DNA from: Archangium sp.
GTDB taxonomy: Bacteria; Myxococcota; Myxococcia; Myxococcales; Myxococcaceae
Assembly: GCA_022843845.1 (NCBI GenBank)
Contig: JALHMW010000002.1
Location: forward strand, 246,240-310,239
Direction: 5' to 3'
Length of the DNA stretch: 64,000 bases
The position numbers were made by a program, and so were the translations under genes. Below are positions 27,928 to 36,520 of the stretch, piece by piece (within the stretch, counting starts at the first letter, position 1; each line of letters begins with the position of its first letter). The notes beneath the pieces were generated by a model. It was not told the origin of the DNA and ran no database searches. It worked only from the letters and a program-made list of their open reading frames with translations.

Positions 27928-29901
27928 TCAGCCGTTCGACGTTTCGAGCGCGGCGAGCAGCGCCCGGCGCTCCCGTGCCTCGAGCGGGCGGTTGGTGAAG
28001 CGGGCCTCGAGGTAGCGGCGAGTCGCGCGTGCCACGGCGGGGGAGAGCGGGTGGCCTGAACGAGCCAGGCTCGCCGAGAGCTCCTCGAGGGGCACGGTCG
28101 CCACGTCAGTGACGCCGCGGGCCTTCAGGCGCGCTTCGAGCTCCTCGAGGAAGCTGCTGGCAGGGTGGGGCGCGCGCCGACGCAGCCGCTGAACTGCGAG
28201 CACCAGGAGCCCGGCGCCCACGAGCACGAGCACGGCCGGGCCGAGCGGCACCCGGGTGCCGAGCGGCGACGACGCTTCGGCCTCGGGCGCGCTCGCCCTC
28301 GACGGGCGAACGAGCTGCCTCGCGAACGACACCTGATCCTGAAACGAGTAGTCCATGACGCGGGCTCGCCACCAGGCCTCCAGACGCTCCCAGGCGTTGG
28401 TGAACGCGGCGGTCCACGCGTTGCTCGACGCCGCCCGGCCCGTGTCAGGCGTGGCGTCGAGGCGCAGCCAGGCCCCGTCGACGAACGCCTCGGTCCACGC
28501 ATGGGCGTCACCCGATCGCACCACGTAGCGATCGCCAGCCCGCTCGCCGCCATAGAAGCCCGTCACCACGCGGCTCGGCACCTTCTGCAGCCGGAGCATG
28601 ATGGCGAGGGCCGTCGCGAAGTCTTCACAGTGCCCCGCGCGCCGGGTGAAGAGAAAGTCGGCCAGCGGATCGCTCACGTCACCTGGCAGCTCGAGCGTGT
28701 ACTCGTACCGACGTTTGAGCTCGCGCTCGAGCCGCTGGGCGATCTCCAGGCTCTCGGTCGCGCCTCCGGAGAGCTCGGTGGCCAGCGTCGCGATGCGGGG
28801 GTCGAGGTTCGGCACCGCGAGCCCGCCGACCGGGTCTGGTGGCGTGCGGTCGATGCGGCTCAGCTGATCGCTGGTGGCGGCGTAGCTGAGCGCGTTCGAG
28901 TCGATCGCGCCGAAGATCTGATCGCCCGGCACGTGGATCAGCGCCATCGGCACCATGCCAGACAGTGAGATGCTGCGCGCCCGGGCGAAGAAGGTCGGCG
29001 TATCGAGCGCGACGAGCGTGCGGCTCCCGTACGCGGGCGTCGTCTCGAACTCCTGGCTGACCTGATTGAGGGAGCGCTGGGCGCCGCGGTGAAGGCCGAC
29101 GACGCTCGACGGTGTGGCCGGCGTCCCCGACGATCTCCACTCGGCCCCGTCGAAGACGTCGAAGTGCCGCCCGACCCAATAGCTCTCGAGGCGCTCGCTG
29201 CGGGGGTCTGGAATGAGCGACACCCGGAACGCCACGCGCGCGCTGGTCTTGATGTCGCCGCCGCCGCCGAGGCGCACCGTGTCGGACATGCCGGTCTGGC
29301 CGCCGAGCCCCGGGGCCGCGCGGCGGTTGGCGAGGTTCCACGAGAGACGGGGGAAGACGACGAAGAAGGCCAGCGCCATCACCAGCGTCGCGAGGCTCCC
29401 GAGTATCAGCTGCCTCGAGATCGCGCGGCGCTCGGCCGAGTCGACGCTGGCTTCGTCTGCGGCGAGCACCAGCCACGCCATCGACCACGACGCGCAGAGG
29501 AAGAAGGCCACCAGCAGCACCGCGAACAACACCTCGCCCGTCAGCGCCGCGCCGCCGCTGACCAGGAGCAACCCTGACAGCAGCACCTGCCGGGAGGCCT
29601 GCGGCGTTGGCTCGGCCAGCATGCGGTGGCACGTCACCAACGTCGCGAACGACACGGCCGCGATGACGAGATCGAGGGCCGAGGTGGCGACCGCGCCGAA
29701 GAGCCCCAGCGCGATCACCAGCAGCACGATGACCGAGGCCGTCCGGCGGCCCGCGAGGGGCCTGATGTCGAGCAGCGAGAGGATCAGGGCGAAGGGGAAG
29801 ATCACCAGCACCGGCAACGGGAGCACGCCCGGGAGCGCGACGGCGCCGAAGCCCGCGAGCGCCGCGAGGTCGCGCGAGATCACGCCGGGCGTGCGCCTCA
29901 T
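27928..29901 (-). CDS. TgpA-like membrane transglutaminase (DUF3488 + transglutaminase + DUF4129)
   Basis: RRAGHCEDFATALAIMLR, GDAHAWTEAFVDGAWLRLDATP give Cys/His/Asp triad; N-terminal TMs. Confidence 0.88.
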   Translation of the reverse strand: MRRTPGVISRDLAALAGFGAVALPGVLPLPVLVIFPFALILSLLDIRPLAGRRTASVIVLLVIALGLFGAVATSALDLVIAAVSFATLVTCHRMLAEPTPQASRQVLLSGLLLVSGGAALTGEVLFAVLLVAFFLCASWSMAWLVLAADEASVDSAERRAISRQLILGSLATLVMALAFFVVFPRLSWNLANRRAAPGLGGQTGMSDTVRLGGGGDIKTSARVAFRVSLIPDPRSERLESYWVGRHFDVFDGAEWRSSGTPATPSSVVGLHRGAQRSLNQVSQEFETTPAYGSRTLVALDTPTFFARARSISLSGMVPMALIHVPGDQIFGAIDSNALSYAATSDQLSRIDRTPPDPVGGLAVPNLDPRIATLATELSGGATESLEIAQRLERELKRRYEYTLELPGDVSDPLADFLFTRRAGHCEDFATALAIMLRLQKVPSRVVTGFYGGERAGDRYVVRSGDAHAWTEAFVDGAWLRLDATPDTGRAASSNAWTAAFTNAWERLEAWWRARVMDYSFQDQVSFARQLVRPSRASAPEAEASSPLGTRVPLGPAVLVLVGAGLLVLAVQRLRRRAPHPASSFLEELEARLKARGVTDVATVPLEELSASLARSGHPLSPAVARATRRYLEARFTNRPLEARERRALLAALETSNG

Positions 29902-30839
29902 CGCTCGCTCCCGAACCCGGCCAGGGCCAGCGCCGACAGAATACGCCGCTCGTGGGGGGCGCCGTGGGCCGGCCGGAGCCTCCGGGTCCCGACGTCGAGG
30001 CCGACGTCGTAGCCCTGCTCCATCAGCAGGGCCGTCTGGCCGGCAGCCTCCTCACAGGCGAACTCGAGCTCGTCACCCGAGAGGCGCTCGTCGACGTTCA
30101 GGGTGATCTGCCGCCGCTCCTCGCGCTCGCGTTCGACGGTGATCAGCTTTCCGGTGGTGGCCGTCTTGCGCCAGTGAATGCGCCGCGCGTCTTCGCCGAT
30201 CGCCAGCTCTCGAAGATCTGCCAGATCGGCCGTGCCATCGCGGTGCCTCGAGCTGCCCAGCTCGCCGCGAAGCAGGCTCTGATCCCGTGCGGGCGAGTCG
30301 CACGCGAAGCCCCGACGGGGAAAGACCAACAGGCTGTCGCTGACCGCGATGGTGCGGATCTTCTCGAAGATGCCGAAGGGGAAGGTGGTGCTCACCTCGA
30401 TGGCCTCGAGCGCCCACGGCCCTCGTCGAGGTGCGGTCGCGACGGCCCGCACCACCACTGGCCGTCCGGCGACGATGACGGGCGCCCAGGCACCAGCCGA
30501 CTCGAGCGACCCTGACTCCCGCACCCTGACCGCGAAGCCCTGGCCGCGCTTTCGTCTGAGCTCGTAGCGCACGGTGAAGGGCTCGTGAGCGAACGCGCCT
30601 TCGGGGAGCAGGCGACGCACCTCGAGATCCCAGATGACGCGCTCCGACAGCACGCCCGACACCACGATGGTCGCCAGCAGCAGGCCCAGCACGAGGTACA
30701 GCAGGTTGTTGCCGGTGTTCAGCGCGCCCAGGCCGATGCCCATGGTGAGCAGCAGGTAGATGCGACCGACGGGCGTGATGCGCAGCAGCCTGCCGGGCTT
30801 CAGCGCCCGTCGGATCGAGCTGATCAGTCGCCGGAGCAT
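29898..30839 (-). CDS. DUF58 domain protein
   Basis: Two N-terminal TMs; DLADLRELAIGEDARRIHWRKTATTGKLITVEREREERRQITL. Confidence 0.88.
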   Translation of the reverse strand: MLRRLISSIRRALKPGRLLRITPVGRIYLLLTMGIGLGALNTGNNLLYLVLGLLLATIVVSGVLSERVIWDLEVRRLLPEGAFAHEPFTVRYELRRKRGQGFAVRVRESGSLESAGAWAPVIVAGRPVVVRAVATAPRRGPWALEAIEVSTTFPFGIFEKIRTIAVSDSLLVFPRRGFACDSPARDQSLLRGELGSSRHRDGTADLADLRELAIGEDARRIHWRKTATTGKLITVEREREERRQITLNVDERLSGDELEFACEEAAGQTALLMEQGYDVGLDVGTRRLRPAHGAPHERRILSALALAGFGSER

Positions 30840-30843
30840 CGCT

Positions 30844-31779
30844 TCACCTCGGCGCGGGGACCCGTCGCGTCAGCTCGTCGATCAGGTGGCCGGCCTCTTC
30901 GCGGCTGAAGGCGCCCTGCATCGAGCTCTTCAGGACGAGGCGGTGTGAGAGCGACGGCTTGAGCACCGCGCGCACGTCACCGGGCGAGACGAAGCCCCGA
31001 TCCTCCCACAGGGCCCAGGCCCTCGCGGCCGAGATGAGCGCCAGCACGGCGCGGGTCGACACGCCGCGCTCGATCTCGGCGTGCGAGCGCGTCTCGTGCG
31101 CCAGGCGCACCGCGTAGTCGGCGACGTCTCTGGAGACCTCGACGCGATCGGCCGCGACTTGAATCGACACCAGCTCGTCGGCCGTCGCCACCGCCGTGAG
31201 CGCGTGGAGCGGATCGCCCCGGCGGCTGATGATCAGCTCCGCTTCGATGGCGGGGTCGAGGTGGCCGAGCGAGAGCCGCATCAGGAACCGATCGAGCTGC
31301 GAGTCGGGGAGCGGGTAGGTGCCGGCGAGGTCGAGCGGGTTCTGCGTCGCCACCACGGTGAAGGGCGCGGGCAGCTTGCGGGTGACGCCGTCGAGGCTGA
31401 CCTGCCCCTGGGCCATCGCCTCGAGCAGCGCTGACTGGGTTCGCGGCGGCGCGCGGTTGAGCTCATCGGCGAGCACGAGGTGGTGAAAGATAGGTCCCGG
31501 GCGGAACTCGAACGTGCCCTGCTGGGGCAGGAAGATCTGACTGCCGAGAATGTCGCTCGGCAGCAGGTCGGCGGTGAACTGCACCCGTCCGAACGAGAGC
31601 GCGAAGCACCGCGCCAGGCCCTCCGCGAGTGTCGTCTTGCCCACGCCCGGCACATCTTCGAGCAGCAGGTGGCCTCGAGCCGCCAGGCAGGTGAGAGCGA
31701 GCTTCGTCTGTTCCGGCTTCCCCAGGACCACTTGACCCAAGTGGACGTGGAGCTTCTTCAAGAGGTCAGTGGCGTTCAC
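30844..31779 (-). CDS. MoxR-family AAA+ ATPase
   Basis: GHLLLEDVPGVGKTTLAEGLAR, LPSDILGSQIF, LADELNRAPPRTQSALLEAM; GTG at 31779 chosen (track ORF extends to 31821). Confidence 0.9.
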   Translation of the reverse strand: MNATDLLKKLHVHLGQVVLGKPEQTKLALTCLAARGHLLLEDVPGVGKTTLAEGLARCFALSFGRVQFTADLLPSDILGSQIFLPQQGTFEFRPGPIFHHLVLADELNRAPPRTQSALLEAMAQGQVSLDGVTRKLPAPFTVVATQNPLDLAGTYPLPDSQLDRFLMRLSLGHLDPAIEAELIISRRGDPLHALTAVATADELVSIQVAADRVEVSRDVADYAVRLAHETRSHAEIERGVSTRAVLALISAARAWALWEDRGFVSPGDVRAVLKPSLSHRLVLKSSMQGAFSREEAGHLIDELTRRVPAPR

Positions 31780-31855
31780 TGTCAAGAGGCCCGAGAAAAG
31801 CGTCAGCGCGACTGTAGCCAACGCTAAGGTGCACCCGCTCGGAAATCGTCACCAG

Positions 31856-33589
31856 ATGGGCCGCGTTCGCAGACTTCCCACCGACCTGATCAACCAGATC
31901 GCCGCTGGCGAGGTCGTCGAGCGCCCGGCGTCGGTCGTCAAGGAGCTCGCCGAGAACTCGGTGGACGCGGGCGCGACGCGCGTGACGGTTCGCCTGGTGC
32001 GCGGCGGCTGCGCGAACATCACGGTCATCGACGACGGCTGCGGCATGTCGAGAGAAGACGCGCTCACCTGTCTCGAGCGCCACGCCACCAGCAAGCTCGC
32101 CGATGCCGAAGGGCTCTTTCACATCCTCACCAAAGGCTTCCGGGGAGAGGCGATTCCGGCCATCGCGTCGGTGTCACGCTTCTGCCTCGTCACCAGCGAA
32201 CCCGACACGCTGGCCGGCACGAAGCTGTCGATCGAGGGCGGGGGCGAGCCGGTCGTCGAAGACGCTCCGGCCGTCGGCGGCACCCGCATCGACGTCGACG
32301 ATCTCTTCTTCAACGTGCCCGCGCGCCGCAAGTTCCTCAAGCGTGAGGCCACCGAGTTGCTGCACTGCGAAGACGCGGTCACCCGGCTCGCGTTGGCGCA
32401 CCCCGAGGTGGGCTTCACGCTGGAGCACGAAGGCAAGCAGATCTGGGCGAGCCCTCCGTCGGCGTCGGAGCCGATGCAGCGCGCCGCGGCGGTGCTGGGG
32501 AGCGAGGCGGCTCCGCATCTGCTGTCGATCGCAGAGCGCCGGCTCGGGCTCACCGTGACGGGCTTCATCGCCGCGCCCGAGTTCACGCTGTCGAGCGCGC
32601 GCGGCCTGATGACCTTCGTGAACCACCGCTACGTGCGCGATCGCGGCCTCACCTCGGCGATTCAGCGCGCCTACCAGGACTCGTTGCCTCCCGGCCGCCA
32701 GCCCGTCGCGCTGGTGTTCATCGAGCTCGACCCACGCGCCGTCGACGTCAACGTGCACCCGCAGAAGCTCGAGGTGCGCTTCTCCGATCCACGCTCCGTC
32801 CAGGAGGCCGTCGGCGCGGCCGTGTCGGTGGGCTTGAAAGCAGCCCCGTGGCGGCAGGGCGATTCGCGCGGGCCTGAGACGCCGCAGGTGCAGGCCCAGT
32901 ACGCGCAGGCGATCGAGCGGTTCCTCGCCCGGGCCCAGCCAGCGCCCGCGTTCCTCGAGCCCGCGACGCCGCTGTCGCTCGACCAGTCATTGGGCCGCAT
33001 GTCGTTCGGCACCGCGAGGCCCACGCTCGATACGGCACCGCCTCGCGGCTACTTCGGCGCGCTGCGGTTCCTGAGCGTGCTGGCGCGGCGCTTCTGGCTC
33101 ACCGAGTCGCCTGCGGGCTCGCTCGTGATCGTCGACCCCCGCGCCGTCGAGGAGCGGGTGATCTGGTCGGCGCTCGCCACGCGCTTTCAGAAGGGCGAGC
33201 TGGCCACGGCGGGGCGTACGCTGTTCTCGGCGCGGCTCGATCTGCCGCCGACGGAGCGCACCAGAGTGCTCGAGGCCGCGCCCGAGCTGCTCGAGGTGGG
33301 CGTCGAGGTCGAAGACTTCGGCACGGGCTCGATCTCGCTGCTGCGCGTTCCGGCAGAGCTCGAGCGCGTCGAGCCCGCCGCGTGGCTCGTCGAGACGGCA
33401 GCGGCGGCGGATGCGTCGGCGCGAATCGCGGTGATGGCGCGGCGGGCTGCGCTGGCCGCCGAGATCATGGTCACCCACGATCAGGCGAGGGCGCGGCTCG
33501 AGGCGCTCGACGAGGTCGCGGCCCAGGTGCACGCCCACGCCGCGCGCGTCATCGTTCGTGATCTGCCCGTGCTCGATCTCGAAGGGTGA
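31856..33589 (+). CDS. mutL: DNA mismatch repair protein MutL
   Basis: QIAAGEVVERPASVVKELAENSVDAGA, DDGCGM, RHATSKL, GFRGEA GHKL ATPase motifs; ATG at 31856. Confidence 0.93.
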   Translation: MGRVRRLPTDLINQIAAGEVVERPASVVKELAENSVDAGATRVTVRLVRGGCANITVIDDGCGMSREDALTCLERHATSKLADAEGLFHILTKGFRGEAIPAIASVSRFCLVTSEPDTLAGTKLSIEGGGEPVVEDAPAVGGTRIDVDDLFFNVPARRKFLKREATELLHCEDAVTRLALAHPEVGFTLEHEGKQIWASPPSASEPMQRAAAVLGSEAAPHLLSIAERRLGLTVTGFIAAPEFTLSSARGLMTFVNHRYVRDRGLTSAIQRAYQDSLPPGRQPVALVFIELDPRAVDVNVHPQKLEVRFSDPRSVQEAVGAAVSVGLKAAPWRQGDSRGPETPQVQAQYAQAIERFLARAQPAPAFLEPATPLSLDQSLGRMSFGTARPTLDTAPPRGYFGALRFLSVLARRFWLTESPAGSLVIVDPRAVEERVIWSALATRFQKGELATAGRTLFSARLDLPPTERTRVLEAAPELLEVGVEVEDFGTGSISLLRVPAELERVEPAAWLVETAAAADASARIAVMARRAALAAEIMVTHDQARARLEALDEVAAQVHAHAARVIVRDLPVLDLEG

Positions 33590-33668
33590 CGTCCGAAAAA
33601 TTGCCACGGTGATCGCCGCTGCTACCGTCCGCTCCACACCTGTAGCGTTGAGCGAACGGAGCCTTTTG

Positions 33669-33824
33669 ATGAACGGTGTCATCACCGGTCGTGAAGTGGC
33701 TTCGCACTTTCGTCTCATCTGGAGGGAGTTCGGCTTCAGGTGCCTGGTTCGTTGTGTCGGTGCCTGCCTGGCGAGACGGCGCCGAACGTTTCTCGAGATC
33801 GCCTGGGAGACCCGCCGCACATGA
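33669..33824 (+). CDS. Candidate small ORF (51 aa), basic, translationally coupled to next gene
   Basis: GGAG 8 nt before ATG; MNGVITGREVASHFRLIWREFGFRCLVRCVGACLARRRRTFLEIAWETRRT; stop overlaps next ATG (ATGA). Confidence 0.45.
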   Translation: MNGVITGREVASHFRLIWREFGFRCLVRCVGACLARRRRTFLEIAWETRRT

Positions 33825-34195
33825 CCCTGAACGATCCCCTCGCGCTCACGCCGTCGCACGCGATGCCGGTTCCTGCGTCGTACGCCGAAAAGGCCATGGC
33901 GTCGCTGATGCAACTCCACGGCGAGTTGATGGACGAGAAGGAGCGGCGCGTCGAGCTGTTCCGCCGCCTGATGGAGAAGGAGCAGGCCCTTGCCGAGCTC
34001 AAGATGTACGTGAAGCTCCTCGAGGAGCGGGCCGGCGTCGCGCGAGAGACGGTTCAGCCGACCGAGCCTCGAACGGCGCGTGCCGAGCCACCCGCACCGC
34101 AGCCGCCGCCGAAGCCCAGGTCCTCGCAGCTGAGCGCCATGCCGCCCGTCGTGCCGCGGGTCGGCAAACGTCCAGAGGGGTGGAAGGTCTGGTGA
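33821..34195 (+). CDS. Hypothetical protein with coiled-coil segment
   Basis: MTLNDPLALTPSHAMPVPASYAEKAMASLMQLHGELMDEKERRVELFRRLMEKEQALAELKMYVKLLEER; ATG at 33821. Confidence 0.65.
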   Translation: MTLNDPLALTPSHAMPVPASYAEKAMASLMQLHGELMDEKERRVELFRRLMEKEQALAELKMYVKLLEERAGVARETVQPTEPRTARAEPPAPQPPPKPRSSQLSAMPPVVPRVGKRPEGWKVW

Positions 34196-34875
34196 TGCGT
34201 CGCCTCCTCGTGGTCGCAGTGGTGAGCAGTGTCTTCCTTGCGTCACCGGCGTTCGCCGACAGCGCGACCGATGGGGTCGGCCGGGTGAGCTTTGGCGGCG
34301 GGCTCCGGTGGACGCCCAACGGGTTCTTCAACGTGAAGGCGACCGAGGCAGGGCGCCCGACTACCAGCTCCGAGGAGTTCGTGACGGCGCCGCTCGGCTT
34401 CCAGGGCATGGCGAGCTTCGGCTACGGCGCCTTCGAGTGGCTGGAGCTTGCGGTGGACGTGTTCGGAGGCTTCGAGTCATTTCAGCTCGAAGGGTGGCTG
34501 CCGTTCAGCTCGGTCTCCTACGGCGGCCTGATTGGCGTGCGGCTGACCCGCTACGACTTCCCCTTCGCGGGGCTGGTTCCCTACCTGGGCATTCAGACGG
34601 GCCCGATGTTGGTGACGGTCACCTCTCCAAGCCTGCCGGGCGCCGAGCGGATCATGCAGGCGTGGAGCGTCAACGGCGGGGCGGCCTGGAAGTTCACCGA
34701 GAGGCTCGGCCTCTACGTCGACATCCGCTACCTCTATGGGCGGGCCTACGTCTCGGAGATCGCGGGCAGAAACGTCGGCGGAGTCTGGTTCTCTGCTGGG
34801 CTCACCATCTTCTTCCCTCCCACGCCCAGGCGAGACCTCGATGTTCCAGGCTTCGGCGGCGGGTCGCGCTTCTGA
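34195..34875 (+). CDS. Secreted/outer-membrane beta-barrel-like protein
   Basis: Signal peptide MRRLLVVAVVSSVFLASPAFA; alternating aromatic/hydrophobic strands. Confidence 0.7.
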   Translation: MRRLLVVAVVSSVFLASPAFADSATDGVGRVSFGGGLRWTPNGFFNVKATEAGRPTTSSEEFVTAPLGFQGMASFGYGAFEWLELAVDVFGGFESFQLEGWLPFSSVSYGGLIGVRLTRYDFPFAGLVPYLGIQTGPMLVTVTSPSLPGAERIMQAWSVNGGAAWKFTERLGLYVDIRYLYGRAYVSEIAGRNVGGVWFSAGLTIFFPPTPRRDLDVPGFGGGSRF

Positions 34876-34937
34876 GGCCGTCGGCTCCAGGTGCGAAGAA
34901 CGTCACGGGCCCCGCGCCCGTGGTACAGGAAAACGCC

Positions 34938-35858
34938 ATGGCGCAGGAACCCGCAGATCTGAACAAGCCGCTCGAGGAGATCCGTCGCGAGGTCGTCGAA
35001 GCACGCAACATGACGATCAAGACGGACAACGCGCTCAAGTCGCTCCACGCCGAGCTCAAAGTGGTGAGCACCCAGCAGGCCGAGTTCCAGAAGCGCACCT
35101 GGTTCTCGACGGGCGCGGCCTACCTCGGTTTCCTGGGCGTCTGCGTCGCGGGGGCGGTGGTCGTCTCTGGCGCCAGGGCAACCTCGGCGACCGAGCAGAA
35201 GGAGCGCCTCGAGCAGCAGGTCGGCGACCTGACGTCTCAGCTCGAGAAGCAGAAGACCGAGGCCGCGGCCGTAGCCCAGGCCGAGCGGAGCGCGACCGAC
35301 GTGTACAAGCAGATGACGACGCTCCCCGGCGAGCAGCGCCTCAAGGGCGTCGAGGCGCTCGCGAAGCTCGATCTGACCAGGCTCTCGCCGCTGACGCGCC
35401 AGGCCCTGCAGGACCGCGCCTCGCTCCTGCGCAAAGAGGTCGGCGCGAGCGTGCTCGAGCGCGGGAAGACGGCGTTTCGCCGTAACGAGTGGGCCGAGAC
35501 CGTCGAGCAGCTCACCCGGTTCCTCGCGATGAGCCCAGATGAGGACGAGGCGGTCGACGCGTCGTTCTTCCTGGGCAACGCGCTCTTCCAGTCACGAAAG
35601 TACGAAGACGCGATCAAGCCGCTCACGCGCTTCGCCGAGGGCGACAAGAAGGCCCGCATGCGTGACTTCGCGCTGCTGATGTTGATGCAGTCGCACGACA
35701 CCGTCGGCAATAAAGAGAAGGCCATCGAGTACGCGAAGGAGGGGTGGCAGACCTACCCGGCCAGCGAGTTCCGAGGGCAGTTCATCTCGAGGCTCCAGCG
35801 CGCGACGACGACTCCAGCGGCCGCCCCCGCTGCGGCAGCCACCGACGCAGGGCGATAG
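34938..35858 (+). CDS. Membrane-anchored coiled-coil/TPR protein
   Basis: Central TM AAYLGFLGVCVAGAVVVSG; C-terminal TPR-like FFLGNALFQSRKYEDAIKPLTRF. Confidence 0.75.
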   Translation: MAQEPADLNKPLEEIRREVVEARNMTIKTDNALKSLHAELKVVSTQQAEFQKRTWFSTGAAYLGFLGVCVAGAVVVSGARATSATEQKERLEQQVGDLTSQLEKQKTEAAAVAQAERSATDVYKQMTTLPGEQRLKGVEALAKLDLTRLSPLTRQALQDRASLLRKEVGASVLERGKTAFRRNEWAETVEQLTRFLAMSPDEDEAVDASFFLGNALFQSRKYEDAIKPLTRFAEGDKKARMRDFALLMLMQSHDTVGNKEKAIEYAKEGWQTYPASEFRGQFISRLQRATTTPAAAPAAAATDAGR

Positions 35859-35870
35859 AGAACGGACTGC

Positions 35871-36359
35871 ATGGCCACGCCGCCTCCCACGCAGGCACAG
35901 CTGAGGCCCTTCCGCGGGGCGGCGTGGGCGCTCTATCTGGTCGTCGCGGTCGGGTTCTCGGGGCTCGTCATCTACAGCGTGACGAAGTCGGTGTTTCAGA
36001 TGTCTCCCAACCGCCCGGCGCCTGCGACCGCAAAGAGCGTCGAGGTGTGCGTGGCGGGCCTCACCTCACTGTTCGACGCCCTCGAGGCCGAGCGGCAGAA
36101 GCTGACGGCGCCGAGGGCGTCTGAGGCCGATCGTCGCTGGCTCACGTTTCGAACCGGGTGGATGGTGCGGCTGCGTGAGCTCGAAGCGGAGTGCGCGCTC
36201 GAGGAGAGCGAACGGTCGGAGCTGAGGGTCGCGTTCGCGGGCCTCCACAAGGTGATGGACTTGTCGACGGTCGAAGCCACCCAGGTCGCAGGTCAGCTCG
36301 GGCCTGCGCTCGATTCGTTTCGGCAGCAGCTCAGCGCGTTGCCGGGCGGCAGTCGCTGA
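35871..36359 (+). CDS. Hypothetical single-TM protein
   Basis: 162 aa, TM ALYLVVAVGFSGLVIYSV. Confidence 0.65.
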   Translation: MATPPPTQAQLRPFRGAAWALYLVVAVGFSGLVIYSVTKSVFQMSPNRPAPATAKSVEVCVAGLTSLFDALEAERQKLTAPRASEADRRWLTFRTGWMVRLRELEAECALEESERSELRVAFAGLHKVMDLSTVEATQVAGQLGPALDSFRQQLSALPGGSR

Positions 36360-36520
36360 TCGCCTGAGTGGCGAAGCCCTTGCTGTCTTCGTCACGCCAT
36401 TCGCCCACCGCCGCGCCCTCGCCGGAGGTCTCGACCGCTCGCCGGGTCTGCGCTTCGTTCGTGAGTTCGCTCTACGACGCTGATGTCGGGGGCGTGGTGA
36501 GCACAAAAATTCGCCGACCG

